The position numbers and the translations under genes are program-made. DNA of 64,000 bases from Azovibrio restrictus DSM 23866. Lineage in GTDB: Bacteria; Pseudomonadota; Gammaproteobacteria; Burkholderiales; Rhodocyclaceae. Under the pieces are notes generated by a model. The model was given only the letters and a program-made list of their open reading frames with translations, was not told the DNA's origin and searched no databases. Below, piece after piece: positions 17,912 through 31,605 of this stretch (its first letter is position 1; the number at the start of each line of letters is the position of its first letter). The stretch covers positions 229,068 to 293,067 of the forward strand of contig NZ_AUCH01000003.1 in NCBI RefSeq assembly GCF_000429665.1, in the 5' to 3' direction.

Positions 17912-20068
17912 ATGGCCTTCAAGCTGAACCTGCCCAAACTGTCCTTCGGGAAAAAGAAACCCAGCCCCGACAACGACATGACCATCTCGCCGGATCACCC
18001 GCCGGTTCCTGTCCGCCCCGCAGCCAAGGCCGGCAAGGTGGCGGGCAAGGGTGGTGCCCAGGGCAGCAAGCCGGTCATCCAGCAGATGCAGATGCTGGGC
18101 GGCGCCCTGATCCTGCTGTTGATCATCATCGGGACCCTGGTGTTCCAGGACAACCGCCAGTCCACCCACGGCACCGCCTACGTGTCCGCCGCCGGTGAGA
18201 TGCGCATGCTCTCCCAGCGCATGGCCAAGGCCTCCTCCCTGGCCCTGCAAGGCAACCCCACGGCCTTCAACCAGCTGAAGGAATCCCGGGATACCTTCTC
18301 CCGCCTGCTGCAGCAGCTGACTGCCGGCGGCCAGATCAACGAAGTGGCCGTGCCCCCCTCCCCGGACAACGTGCGCGCCGAACTGGAATCCCTGGCCAAG
18401 CACTGGGCCACCATGGAAAAGGATGCCAACACCCTGATCGCCCAGGAAAAGAACCTGGTGGGTCTGGGCAAGAACGTGGCCTCCATCGACGGCCGCAACC
18501 CCGAGCTGCTTGACCTGGCCGAACAGGTCGCCGCCCTCAAGCTCCAGGGCGGCAGCAGCGCCAAGGAAATCGCCGCCGCCAACCAGCTGGTGATGCTGAC
18601 CCAACGGATTGCCAAGAACGCCAGCGCCCTCTTGGGCGGCGAATCCATCAACCCGGAAGTGGCCTTCCTGCTGGGCAAGGACACCAACGCCTTCCGGGAC
18701 ATCCTCGCCAGCCTGCTGGAGAGCAATGCCAACATGCCCGAAACCCGGGAAAAGCTGGGTCAGCTGGAAGCCGTGTTCGGCGAATACCGGGAGGCCATCG
18801 GCGGCATCCTGGGGAACATGCAGCCCCTGGTGCTGGCCAAGCAGTCCGGCGCCCGCATCTTCAAGGAAAGCGACGCCCTGCTGACCGAAACCGACGCCCT
18901 GGCGGCCGCCTATCAGCGGGAGCTCTCCTCCCGGGGCCTGTTCATCGTCAGCGTCCTGGTGCTCACCGCCCTGGCCGTGGTAACCCTGGGCTGGCTGGCC
19001 AAGATCTACCTGGATGACACCCGCCGCCGGGCCGAGGAATCCGAGCGCCAGCGTCAGGCGTCCGAATCCACCAACCGTCAGAACCAGGAGGCCATCCTGC
19101 GCCTGATGAACGAACTGGGCGACCTGGCCGACGGTGACCTGACCGTGACCGCCACCGTGTCGGAAGACATCACCGGCGCCATCGCCGACTCCATCAACTA
19201 CACCATTGAAGAACTGCGGGTGCTGGTGGGCCGCATCAACGACGCGGCGAACCGGGTGACCCAGGCCACGGAAATCGCCCGCCAGACTTCCGCCGAACTG
19301 CTGGAAGCCGCCGAGAAGCAGGGCTCCGAGATCGGCACCGCCGGCGAGTCGGCCCTGCAGATGGCCCACTCCATGAACGCCGTGTCCGGCCACGCCAACC
19401 AGTCCGCCCAGGTGGCCCGAGCCTCCCTGGACGCCGCCGAAAAGGGCGCCACCGCCGTGCAGGACTCCATCCGCGGCATGAACGAAATTCGCGAGCAGAT
19501 CCAGGAAACCTCCAAGCGCATCAAGCGTCTGGGTGAATCCTCTCAGGAGATCGGCGAAATCGTGGAACTGATTTCCGACATTACCGAACAGACCAACGTG
19601 CTGGCCCTGAACGCCGCCATCCAGGCGGCCTCCGCCGGTGAAGCCGGGCGCGGCTTCACCGTGGTTGCGGAAGAAGTGCAGCGCCTGGCCGAACGCTCCG
19701 CCGAAGCCACCAAGCAGATCTCGGCCCTGGTCAAGACCATTCAGACCGACACCCAGGACGCCGTGTCCGCCATGGAACAATCCACCCAGGGCGTGGTGGA
19801 AGGGGCCAAGCGCTCCGACGCCGCCGGCCAGGCCCTGTCCGAAATCGGCCAGGTGTCCCGGGATCTGGCTGCCCTGATCGAGAACATCTCGGCCGCCACC
19901 CAGAAACAGGCCCAGTCCGCCACCCAGGTGGCCGAACTGATGCAGGACATTCTGCGCATTACCGAACAGACCACCGCCGGTACCACCCGCACCGCCGAGG
20001 CTGTGGATGAACTTACCGCCCTGGCTTCCGAACTGAAGGGTTCGGTCGCCGGCTTCAAGGTCAGCTGA
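17912..20068 (+). CDS. pilJ: Type IV pilus chemoreceptor PilJ
   Basis: Methyl-accepting-type receptor that senses surface contact through pilin in the species studied. The 718-residue protein has a Lys/Pro-rich cytoplasmic N-terminus, TM1 at about 62-80, a PilJ-type periplasmic region (AAGEMRMLSQRMAKASSLA and the repeat-like QLVMLTQRIAKNASALLGG), TM2 at about 343-366, and a signalling hairpin with tip near 557-585 (NVLALNAAIQAASAGEAGRG). ATG at 17912 is supported by GGAGATCA upstream; an earlier in-frame start overlaps pilI. It is 14 bases from pilI and 13 from pilL. Confidence 0.95.
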   Translation: MAFKLNLPKLSFGKKKPSPDNDMTISPDHPPVPVRPAAKAGKVAGKGGAQGSKPVIQQMQMLGGALILLLIIIGTLVFQDNRQSTHGTAYVSAAGEMRMLSQRMAKASSLALQGNPTAFNQLKESRDTFSRLLQQLTAGGQINEVAVPPSPDNVRAELESLAKHWATMEKDANTLIAQEKNLVGLGKNVASIDGRNPELLDLAEQVAALKLQGGSSAKEIAAANQLVMLTQRIAKNASALLGGESINPEVAFLLGKDTNAFRDILASLLESNANMPETREKLGQLEAVFGEYREAIGGILGNMQPLVLAKQSGARIFKESDALLTETDALAAAYQRELSSRGLFIVSVLVLTALAVVTLGWLAKIYLDDTRRRAEESERQRQASESTNRQNQEAILRLMNELGDLADGDLTVTATVSEDITGAIADSINYTIEELRVLVGRINDAANRVTQATEIARQTSAELLEAAEKQGSEIGTAGESALQMAHSMNAVSGHANQSAQVARASLDAAEKGATAVQDSIRGMNEIREQIQETSKRIKRLGESSQEIGEIVELISDITEQTNVLALNAAIQAASAGEAGRGFTVVAEEVQRLAERSAEATKQISALVKTIQTDTQDAVSAMEQSTQGVVEGAKRSDAAGQALSEIGQVSRDLAALIENISAATQKQAQSATQVAELMQDILRITEQTTAGTTRTAEAVDELTALASELKGSVAGFKVS

Positions 20069-20081
20069 GAAACCATTGCCC

Positions 20082-23000
20082 ATGAATGCAGCCACGGACT
20101 TCGATCTCGGCCCCCTGACCTGGGTCAAGGGGGAGATCGACCTCGCCCTGGAACGGGCCACGGAAGCACTCCAGCAGTTCCGGGAACACGGGGACGCCAC
20201 CCAGCTCAAATTCTGCCGCACCCACCTGCACCAGGTGCACGGGGCCCTGTCGGTGGTGGGCCTGGACGGGGTAACCCAGCTCACCGACGCCCTGGAAACC
20301 CTGCTGGGCGCCCTGGAAAGCGGCGCGGTCAGCCCCCCGACCCGAGCCCTGCCCGCCATCCAGGATGCCCTGGCCGCCCTGCGCCAGTATCTGGACGACC
20401 TCATGGCCGGGGAGCCCAACCAGCCCCTGCGCCTGCTGCCCACCTACCAGACCCTGGCGGCAGCCCTGGGCAAGCGTCCGGCCAACCCCACCGACCTGTT
20501 CTTCCCGGACCTGAACCTGCGCCCGCCCAAGCGTCCGGCCGGAGTTCCCCTGACCCAGGAAGAACGGCTGAAGCTGATCCGCTCCGAACGCAGCCGCTTC
20601 CAGAAGGGCCTGCTCGCCTGGCTGCGCCAGCCCGAAGGCAGCAGCGCCAGCAACGACGGCCTGACCCTGATGCAGGAAGCCCTGCGCCGCATCGAAGCCA
20701 CCCAGATTTCCCCCTCGGCCCGGGCCTTCTGGTGGGCTGCCCTGGGCCTGGTCACAGCCCTGGCCCATGGCGCCAGCCGCGCCGGTGATGCCCGCTCCCT
20801 GTGCGCCCGCATCGACCTGCAGATCCGCCGCCTGCTGGAAGGTAACCCCGGGGTGGCCGAACGGCTGCTGCGGGACTCCCTGTACTTCGTCGCCCACAGC
20901 CCGGCCAGCGCCGACCCCCTGCTGGCGGAAATCCAGGCCACGTACCAGCTGGAACGCCTGATTCCCGCCCCGGAACGGATCAAGAGCCCGGGCCACGCAC
21001 CCCAGGAAGCCACCCTGCGCCGGCTCAAGGAAACCATCGCCACCGCCGAGGAGCAGTGGAACCGCTTCTGCGCCGGCAGCGCCTCGGCCCTCACCGCCTT
21101 CGTGGACCAGACCCGCAACAGTGCCCAGCTGGCAGCTGACCTGGACCACACGGACCTGAAGCGCCTGGCCCAGGCCCTCACCGCCGCCGCCAACTGGCTG
21201 GCCCAGCAGCCCTCGCGCCAGTCCGATGGCGTGGCCATGGAAATCGCCACGGCCCTGCTGCTGATCCAGACCGCCCTGGAAAACTACACCCGCCTGGGCC
21301 AGGATTTCGCCCAGCAGGTGGACCTGATGGTGGAGCGCCTGCACACCTGCATGGCCGGGGAAACCCCCGCCGACAGCGACATCCCGCTCCTGGACGAAAT
21401 GTCCCGCCGGGCCCAGGAGCGTCTGCTCATGGCCCAGGTGGCCCGGGAAATCCAGAGCAACCTGGCCCAGATCGAACAGGTCCTGGACGCCTATTTCCGC
21501 GACACCAGCAAGCGCCCCGAAGCCACCAGCCTGGAAGGCCCCCTGCGCCAGATCTCCGGCGCCCTGACCATCCTGGGCCAGGATGGCGCCGTGGCCTATC
21601 TGGGCGAGTGCGAACAGCGCATCCTCGCCTTCACCCGCCCGGACCAGCCCCACGAAGCCGCGGACTTCGAAGCCGTGGCCCAGCAGCTCTCCATCCTGGG
21701 CTTCTTCATCGACGCCCTGCAGCACGGCAACGTGGACTTCCAGGAATTCCTGCAGAAGCTCCAGGGCCAGGACAGCGAAGCCGAAGCCCAGGCCGAGCCC
21801 GAGGAAGAACTGGCCAGCCCGGAGCCGGAAGAAGAGGAAGAAGCCCCGGTCGCCAGCGTCGAAAGCCAGCTCGAACGGCTCAAGGCCGAGACCCGGCACC
21901 TGCTCGAAGCCATCAAGACACGGCCCGAAGACCCGGCCCTGCGGGACGACCTGCAGGCCCACCTGCAGGCCCTGCAGAAAGATGCCGACCTGGTGGCCGA
22001 CCAGGCCCTGCTGGCCCAGGCCAAGGCCGCCCTCTCCGCCCTGGCCGAGAGCAAGGCCGACCAGCCGCAGATGCAGGCCGTGGCCGAAGCCCTGGCCCCC
22101 ATCGGTGCCCAGCCCGAAGCCCCAGCCCCGTCCGAGGAAACCCTGCAGCTGGCCCAGGCCAGCACCGACGAGCTGGATGCGGAACTGCTCTCCATCTTCC
22201 TGGAAGAAGCCCAGGAAGTGCTGGGCACCATCGGCGACAGCCTCGCCACCCTGCGCCAGCAGCCCCACAACACCGACACCCTGACCACCATCCGCCGTTC
22301 GGTACACACCCTCAAGGGCAGCGGCCGCATGGTGGGGCTCAAGGATCTGGGCGAAACCGCCTGGGCCGTGGAGCAGACCCTCAACCTGTGGCTGCGCCAG
22401 GAACAGGAAACCAGCCCCGAACTGCTGGAAATGATCAGCCTCACCCACCAGGTGTTCAGCGTCTGGGTGGAGCACCTGGCCAGCGGCGACGGCCTGATGC
22501 CCGACCCCGCTCCCCTGATCACCCTGGCGGAACGGCTGCGCGGCGTGGAAAGCGAAGCCCCCGCCGCCCCGCCACCGCCTCCGGAGCTGGAAGCCCCGGC
22601 AGCCGAGCTGCTGCGGGAAGAAGCTCCCGCCCCGGTGGCCGGCCCCGAAGCCGACGAAGAGGAAATGCCCGCCGACCTGCTGGCTTCCCGCTTCGAACTG
22701 GGCTCCCTGGACATCGAAGAAGAACCGGAACCGGCCCCCGTCCAGATGCAGCCCCAGGAAGTGGAATCCCTGGAACTGATGCCGGCCCTGGACATGAGCT
22801 TCGACCTGGACGAGGACCTGCCCGCGCCTCCCGCCGCCGAACCGGAAGCCCCGTCCTTCATGGCCGAGCCGGCGCTGCCGGAAACGGCCCCGGAACCCGG
22901 CCCCCTGGAAATCGAATTCCCCCCGGAAGCGGAAGCGGTGGAAGAGGAAATCACCTTCCCCGAAGAAGCAGCGCCCCCCGAGCCGGAAGCCGAGCCCGAA

Positions 23001-25946
23001 CCTGAAGCGCTCAGCGAACCCGAGGCCCCGACGATCCCCGAGGACGAAGGCCGAGGCCAGACCCTGACCGTTTCGCCCCAGCTCTACGAAATCTTCCGGG
23101 ACGAGGCCCGGGGCCACCTGGACAATCTGCAGCACTTCCTGGAAGAGCTGGCCCAGGCCCCGGCCATGAGCACCCCCTTCGAAGTGGGCCGGGCCGCCCA
23201 TACCCTGGCCGGCATCGCCGGCACCGTGGGCATCATTCCGGTCAACAAGCTGGGCCAGGCCCTGGAGCACGCCCTGCTGCGCCGGGACGCCGCCCAGCAC
23301 CCGGACAGCCTGGAAGGCCAGGAAATCCTGCGCCAGACCCTGGACATGCTCGAAGGCATGCTCGCCCGGCTGGCCGAAGGGCACATGCCCGAAGCCCAGC
23401 CCAGCCTGATCGACGCCCTGTCCCAGCTCTATCCGCCCAAACCGGACCCCTGCAGCCAGCCCGCACCCGACCAGGACCTGGCCGCCGTGCTCGGCGCCGC
23501 CGCCCACGAAGAAATCCTGGAAGCGGAACAGCCCCCGGTCCCGGTGGCGGAGCCGGCGGTTCCTGCCGCCCCCGAAGCCGCCGCTCCGGCGGCGGTCCAT
23601 GAAGCCCCCAGCGGCGACCTGCCCCCCATGCTCCAGGACGAGCTGGACGAACAGCTGCTGCCCATCTTCCTGGAAGAAGCCCAGGAACTGGTGGAAGGCT
23701 TCCAGACCCAGATCGCCGCCTGGCAGGCCGACAAGGCCGGTGAGGAAGCCCCCCACTCCCTGGCGCGCCTGCTGCACACCTTCAAGGGCAGCGCCCGCAT
23801 GGCCGGCGCCATGAACCTGGGCCAGCTCACCCACGCCGTGGAAAGCCGGGTCAGCGAACTGACCCGCAGCCAGCAGATCAGCGACGGGGACCTGGAAGAA
23901 ATCGAGGCCGCCTGCGACATCCTGGCCCAGACCGTGGAACGCTACCAGGCCGGTGATTACAGCCTGCCCGGCCTACCGGCCGCCGCCACCGAAGAAAGCA
24001 GCCCCGCCGAAACCGGCGCCCCGGCAGCCCCTGCGGCCCCGGTCCAGGCCGCTCCGGCCGCCAGCATCAGCACTGCCGCCCCGGCGGCACCCCAGCACCC
24101 GGAAGCGGCGGAAGCCGAAGGGGGCCAGCGGGCCCTGCTGCGGGTACGGGCCGACCTGGTGGACCAGCTGGTGAACGAAGCCGGCGAGCTCTCCATCGCC
24201 CGAGCCCGGATCGAAGGGGAAATGCGGGAACTGAAGGACTCCCTCCTGGACCTGACGGAAAACGTGATCCGCCTGCGGCGCCAGCTGCGGGAAATCGAAA
24301 TCCAGGCGGAAACCCAGATCCAGGCCAACACCAGCCACGAGACCAAGGCCGATTTCGACCCTCTGGAGCTGGACCGCTTCACCCGCTTCCAGGAACTCAC
24401 CCGGATGATGGCCGAGTCGGTAAACGACGTGGCCACGGTGCAGCAGAACCTGCTCAAGAACCTGGATGACGCCAACGCCGCCATCACCGCCCAGGCCCGC
24501 CTCAACCGCAGCCTGCAGCAGTCCCTGATGAGCGTGCGCATGGTGCCCTTCGCCAGCCAGAGCGAACGGCTCTACCGGCTGGTGCGCCAGACGGCCAAGG
24601 AAGTGGGCAAGCGGGCCAACCTGGAACTGCACGGGGGCCAGGTGGAACTGGACCGTTCGGTGCTGGAAAAAGTCCTCTCCCCCCTGGAACACATGCTGCG
24701 CAATGCCGTGGCCCACGGTCTGGAAACCCGGGACAAGCGGCTGGCCGCCGGCAAGGAGGAAATCGGTGAAATCAGCCTGGGTCTGGCCCAGGAAGGTAAC
24801 GAAATCATCCTCACCCTGTCCGACGACGGGGCCGGCCTGGACCTGGCCCGCATCCGCGCCAAGGCCGAAAGCGCCGGCCTGATCGCCCCCGGCGAACAGG
24901 TGGACGACCACAAGCTGGTGGACTTCATCTTCCACTCCGGCTTCTCCACCGCCGCCGAAGTCTCCCAGGTGGCCGGCCGGGGTGTCGGCATGGACGTGGT
25001 GAAGACCGAGGTCACCTCCCTGGGCGGCCGTATCGAAGTCATCACTCAACCCGGCCAGGGCACCACCTTCCGCCTCTACCTGCCCCTCACCCTGGCGGTC
25101 ACCCAGACCGTTCTGGTGCAGGTGGGCGAGCGCCTGTTCGCGATTCCCTCGGCCATGATCGAACAGGTCATGGAAATCCGCGACAAGCCCCTGAACGAGA
25201 TGCGCGAGAAGGGCGAAGCCGTCTGGCAGGACCAGCACTACCCCTTCCACTACCTGCCCCGCCTCCTGGGGGACAACCAGACCCAGCCGGCGCACCGGCG
25301 CCTGTACTGGGTGCTGCTGCTGCGCTCCGGCGCCCAGCGGGTGGCCGTGCTGGTGGACGAAATGCGCGGCAACCAGGAAATCGTGGTCAAGAACGTGGGG
25401 CCCCAGATGGCCCGGGTGGTCGGCATCGCCGGCGCCACGGTGCTGGGGGACGGCCAGGTGGTGCTGATCCTCAACCCGGTGGCCCTGGCAACCCGCCAGC
25501 CGGCCATCAGCGCCAGCATCGAGTCCGCCGCCCCGGTGGCGCCCCAGGAAACCCCGGCGCCAGCCCCCGTCACCCATCAGCCCACGGTGCTGGTGGTGGA
25601 CGACTCCCTCACGGTGCGCAAGATCACCAGCAAGCTGCTGGCCCGGGAAGGCTACCTGGTGGAACTGGCCAAGGACGGGGTCGATGCCCTGGAACAGCTG
25701 ATCGACAAGATTCCCGACGTGATCCTGTCGGACATCGAGATGCCCCGCATGGACGGCTTCGACCTGGTGCGCAACATCCGCGCCGACGAGCGGCTGACCC
25801 AGGTGCCGATCATCATGATCACCTCGCGCACGGCGGACAAGCACCGCAACTACGCCATGGAAATCGGTGCCAACCACTACCTGGGCAAGCCCTACGACGA
25901 AGAGGAGCTGCTGCGCCTGCTGGCGGGCTATACGGGCCGCAGCTGA
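20082..25946 (+). CDS. pilL: Hybrid chemosensory histidine kinase PilL/ChpA
   Basis: CheA-type kinase of the Pil-Chp pathway, about 1954 residues. Canonical or near-canonical Hpt histidines are seen at about 741 (HTLKGSGRMVG), 1039 (HTLAGIAGTVG, lysine replaced by alanine) and 1231 (HTFKGSARMAG); degenerate Hpt-like helices occur earlier (HLHQVHGALSVVG near 45, LRQISGALTILG near 490). Long Glu/Pro/Ala linkers separate them. The HATPase core has N-box LRNAVAHGLETRDKR (about 1536), DDGAGLDL and GRGVGMDVV (about 1634). A CheW-like domain (about 1690-1830) and a receiver (VVDDSLTVRK, phospho-Asp near 1883 in LSDIEMPRMDG) follow. Start ATG 20082 is preferred over in-frame TTG 20076. The sequence fits one continuous frame. 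Confidence 0.94.
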   Translation: MNAATDFDLGPLTWVKGEIDLALERATEALQQFREHGDATQLKFCRTHLHQVHGALSVVGLDGVTQLTDALETLLGALESGAVSPPTRALPAIQDALAALRQYLDDLMAGEPNQPLRLLPTYQTLAAALGKRPANPTDLFFPDLNLRPPKRPAGVPLTQEERLKLIRSERSRFQKGLLAWLRQPEGSSASNDGLTLMQEALRRIEATQISPSARAFWWAALGLVTALAHGASRAGDARSLCARIDLQIRRLLEGNPGVAERLLRDSLYFVAHSPASADPLLAEIQATYQLERLIPAPERIKSPGHAPQEATLRRLKETIATAEEQWNRFCAGSASALTAFVDQTRNSAQLAADLDHTDLKRLAQALTAAANWLAQQPSRQSDGVAMEIATALLLIQTALENYTRLGQDFAQQVDLMVERLHTCMAGETPADSDIPLLDEMSRRAQERLLMAQVAREIQSNLAQIEQVLDAYFRDTSKRPEATSLEGPLRQISGALTILGQDGAVAYLGECEQRILAFTRPDQPHEAADFEAVAQQLSILGFFIDALQHGNVDFQEFLQKLQGQDSEAEAQAEPEEELASPEPEEEEEAPVASVESQLERLKAETRHLLEAIKTRPEDPALRDDLQAHLQALQKDADLVADQALLAQAKAALSALAESKADQPQMQAVAEALAPIGAQPEAPAPSEETLQLAQASTDELDAELLSIFLEEAQEVLGTIGDSLATLRQQPHNTDTLTTIRRSVHTLKGSGRMVGLKDLGETAWAVEQTLNLWLRQEQETSPELLEMISLTHQVFSVWVEHLASGDGLMPDPAPLITLAERLRGVESEAPAAPPPPPELEAPAAELLREEAPAPVAGPEADEEEMPADLLASRFELGSLDIEEEPEPAPVQMQPQEVESLELMPALDMSFDLDEDLPAPPAAEPEAPSFMAEPALPETAPEPGPLEIEFPPEAEAVEEEITFPEEAAPPEPEAEPEPEALSEPEAPTIPEDEGRGQTLTVSPQLYEIFRDEARGHLDNLQHFLEELAQAPAMSTPFEVGRAAHTLAGIAGTVGIIPVNKLGQALEHALLRRDAAQHPDSLEGQEILRQTLDMLEGMLARLAEGHMPEAQPSLIDALSQLYPPKPDPCSQPAPDQDLAAVLGAAAHEEILEAEQPPVPVAEPAVPAAPEAAAPAAVHEAPSGDLPPMLQDELDEQLLPIFLEEAQELVEGFQTQIAAWQADKAGEEAPHSLARLLHTFKGSARMAGAMNLGQLTHAVESRVSELTRSQQISDGDLEEIEAACDILAQTVERYQAGDYSLPGLPAAATEESSPAETGAPAAPAAPVQAAPAASISTAAPAAPQHPEAAEAEGGQRALLRVRADLVDQLVNEAGELSIARARIEGEMRELKDSLLDLTENVIRLRRQLREIEIQAETQIQANTSHETKADFDPLELDRFTRFQELTRMMAESVNDVATVQQNLLKNLDDANAAITAQARLNRSLQQSLMSVRMVPFASQSERLYRLVRQTAKEVGKRANLELHGGQVELDRSVLEKVLSPLEHMLRNAVAHGLETRDKRLAAGKEEIGEISLGLAQEGNEIILTLSDDGAGLDLARIRAKAESAGLIAPGEQVDDHKLVDFIFHSGFSTAAEVSQVAGRGVGMDVVKTEVTSLGGRIEVITQPGQGTTFRLYLPLTLAVTQTVLVQVGERLFAIPSAMIEQVMEIRDKPLNEMREKGEAVWQDQHYPFHYLPRLLGDNQTQPAHRRLYWVLLLRSGAQRVAVLVDEMRGNQEIVVKNVGPQMARVVGIAGATVLGDGQVVLILNPVALATRQPAISASIESAAPVAPQETPAPAPVTHQPTVLVVDDSLTVRKITSKLLAREGYLVELAKDGVDALEQLIDKIPDVILSDIEMPRMDGFDLVRNIRADERLTQVPIIMITSRTADKHRNYAMEIGANHYLGKPYDEEELLRLLAGYTGRS

Positions 25947-25968
25947 CCCGTCCCTCCCAGCCCCAGCA

Positions 25969-25997
25969 AAAAGGCCCGGCGCAATGCCGGGCCTTTT
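25969..25997. terminator. Bidirectional terminator between pilL and cytochrome c gene
   Basis: Arms AAAAGGCCCGGC (25969-25980) and GCCGGGCCTTTT (25986-25997) pair perfectly around GCAAT. The stem carries an A-tract on one side and a T-tract on the other, so it can terminate both the pil operon and the convergent minus-strand operon ending at 26022. Confidence 0.92.
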
Positions 25998-26021
25998 GCA
26001 TGGTGAAGGGAAAACCCTGGT

Positions 26022-26435
26022 TCAGGGGCGCTGCAGCTGGTACAGGTAGTCGATCAGGGCCAGGATGCGGACCCGGACGGTGCGCTCGCCCAGCAGGGGA
26101 TCGGCATAGACCTGGGCCGCGTCGTCGGTGTAGCGCTGACCCCAGACGGGCATGGCCCGGGGACCGTGGGCCTTGACGGCCTGGCGGCCGTCTATGGTGT
26201 TGTACACCCGGGCGGTGGGGAAGACGCCGCCATTGTTCTTCTGCAGCTGGGACAGGTCCGGGGGCTGGATGCGCAGGAATTCGCCCATTTCCGTTCCTCC
26301 CTTGCCGTCCATGCCATGGCAGGCGGCGCAGCTGTTCTTGAACTCCAGCTTGCCCAGGTCCGCATCGTCGGCCCGGGCCATCCCGGCAGCCAGCAACAGG
26401 GACACCAGGGTCAGCGGCAGCAGGCGCTTGATCAT
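26022..26435 (-). CDS. Secreted monohaem class I cytochrome c
   Basis: Predicted periplasmic electron carrier of 137 residues with a signal peptide (MIKRLLPLTLVSLLLAAGMARA), one haem site CAACH at 36-40 and a likely axial methionine at M95 in RAMPVWGQ. ATG at 26435 was chosen because AAGGAG ends exactly 6 bases upstream; the ATG at 26441 would abut the ribosome site. It is last of the minus-strand run and lies 35 bases after phrB. Its redox partner is not evident from the neighbours. Confidence 0.88.
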   Translation of the reverse strand: MIKRLLPLTLVSLLLAAGMARADDADLGKLEFKNSCAACHGMDGKGGTEMGEFLRIQPPDLSQLQKNNGGVFPTARVYNTIDGRQAVKAHGPRAMPVWGQRYTDDAAQVYADPLLGERTVRVRILALIDYLYQLQRP

Positions 26436-26470
26436 GCTCATCTCCTTTTCGTACTCACTTGGCCCGGGGA

Positions 26471-27945
26471 TTATCCCTCTTCGCCCGGCCCCGCGTCAGG
26501 TTTTCCCTTGCCCTTGATGGCCTCGAAACGGGCCAGGGTACGGGCCCGGGCCTGGGCGTGGTCCACGATGGGGGCCGGGTAATCGCGCCCGATCTGCACC
26601 CCTAGTTGCCTTTGCAGCAGGGGCGGCAGGGTCCAGGGGGCGTGGATGTACTTGTCCGGCACGGCCGCCAGCTGGGGCAGGTAGCGGCGGATGAACTTGC
26701 CCTGGGGATCGAACTTTTCCGACTGGGTCACCGGGTTGAAGATGCGGAACCAGGGCTGGGCATCGCAGCCCGTGGAGGCGGCCCACTGCCAGCCGCCGTT
26801 GTTGGCGGCCAGGTCGAAATCGTTGAGCTGCCCGGCAAAATAGCGCTCCCCGGCCTGCCAGCTGATCCCCAGGTCCTTGGTGAGAAAACTCGCCACCACC
26901 ATGCGCAGGCGGTTGTGCATGTAACCGCTCTGGTTCAGCTGGGCCATGGCCGCGTCCACCAGGGGATAGCCGGTGCGCCCCTGCTGCCAGGCGGCCAGCC
27001 CCTCGGGCCAGTCGTCCCAGACCAGGGCGTCGAACTCAGGCTTGAAGCTGGCGCCTTCCACGTGGGGGAAGTGGTCCAGCAGCATGAAGTAGAAGTCCCG
27101 CCAGACCAGTTCCGCAAGCCAGGTTTCCGCTCCCTCCCCGCCCTGGCGCCAGGCCGCCGCTGCCAGTTCGCGGATGGACAGGGTACCGAAGCGCAGATGC
27201 ACCGAGAGGTAGGAAACTCCCTTCGCGGCGGGAAAGTCCCGCAGGGCCTTGTAACGGCCCAGGCGATCCTGGAAATCTGCCCAGGCGGCCCGGGCCCCGG
27301 CCATGCCGGGGCGGATGCCCAGTTCCGCCAGGTTGCTGGGGGCAAAACCCAGTGCCGCCAGATCCGGCAGGGCGCTCGCCCGGGGCGGCGGAACCAGTTG
27401 GCCGCCGCCAGCAGGCTGTTCCGGATAGGGGCGCAGCCAGAAGTCGCCCCCCGGGGCCGCCAGCTTTTTCAGCCAGGCATTCTTGTAGGGGGTGAATACC
27501 GTGTACGGACGCCCTCCCTGGGTCAGCACCTCGTCCCGGTCGAAGATCACCTGGTCCTTGGGACAGACGAAGGTGATGCCCGCTTCCTCCAGGCGTGCCG
27601 TCACCCGGGCATCCCGGGCCTTGGCGGCGGGCTCGTAATCCCGGTTGGCGAATACGGCCTGGACCCCCAGCTCCCGGGCCAGGGCAGGGATTTCCTCCCC
27701 GGCCCGGCCGTGTAACACCAGGAGCCCGCCGCCCCGGGCTTCCAGGGCGGCCGCCAGCTGCACCAGGGAACCGTGGATGAACTCCACCCGCCGATCCCAG
27801 GGTTGGGGCAGGAGGTCGAGGATGTCCCGGTCGAAGACGAAGGCGCAATAGACCCGGCGGGCCTGGCTCAGGGCCTGGTACAGGGCGGCGTGGTCGTAGT
27901 CGCGCAGGTCCCGGCGGAACCAGACCAGGGCGGCATCCAGGGTAG

Positions 27946-27949
<4 letters not shown>
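26471..27949 (-). CDS. phrB: Deoxyribodipyrimidine photolyase
   Basis: FAD enzyme that splits cyclobutane pyrimidine dimers using blue light. The 492-residue protein begins with the antenna domain start ALVWFRRDLRDYDHAALYQAL and has the C-terminal FAD fold: SYLSVHLRFGTLSIREL, WRDFYFMLLDHFP, TGYPLVDAAMAQLNQSGYMHNRLRM and NDFDLAANNGGWQWAASTG. These match class I CPD photolyases rather than cryptochrome-DASH. The ATG overlaps the recB stop (ATGA), placing it in a DNA-repair operon. Confidence 0.95.

Positions 27950-31601
<3,652 letters not shown>

Positions 31602-31605
<4 letters not shown>

Noticed and set aside
20061..23834. Minus-strand open frame of 1257 codons opposite pilL
   Set aside because: Gly/Gln/His-rich translation without domains, fully antisense to a gene with clear kinase motifs; an effect of GC-rich third positions.
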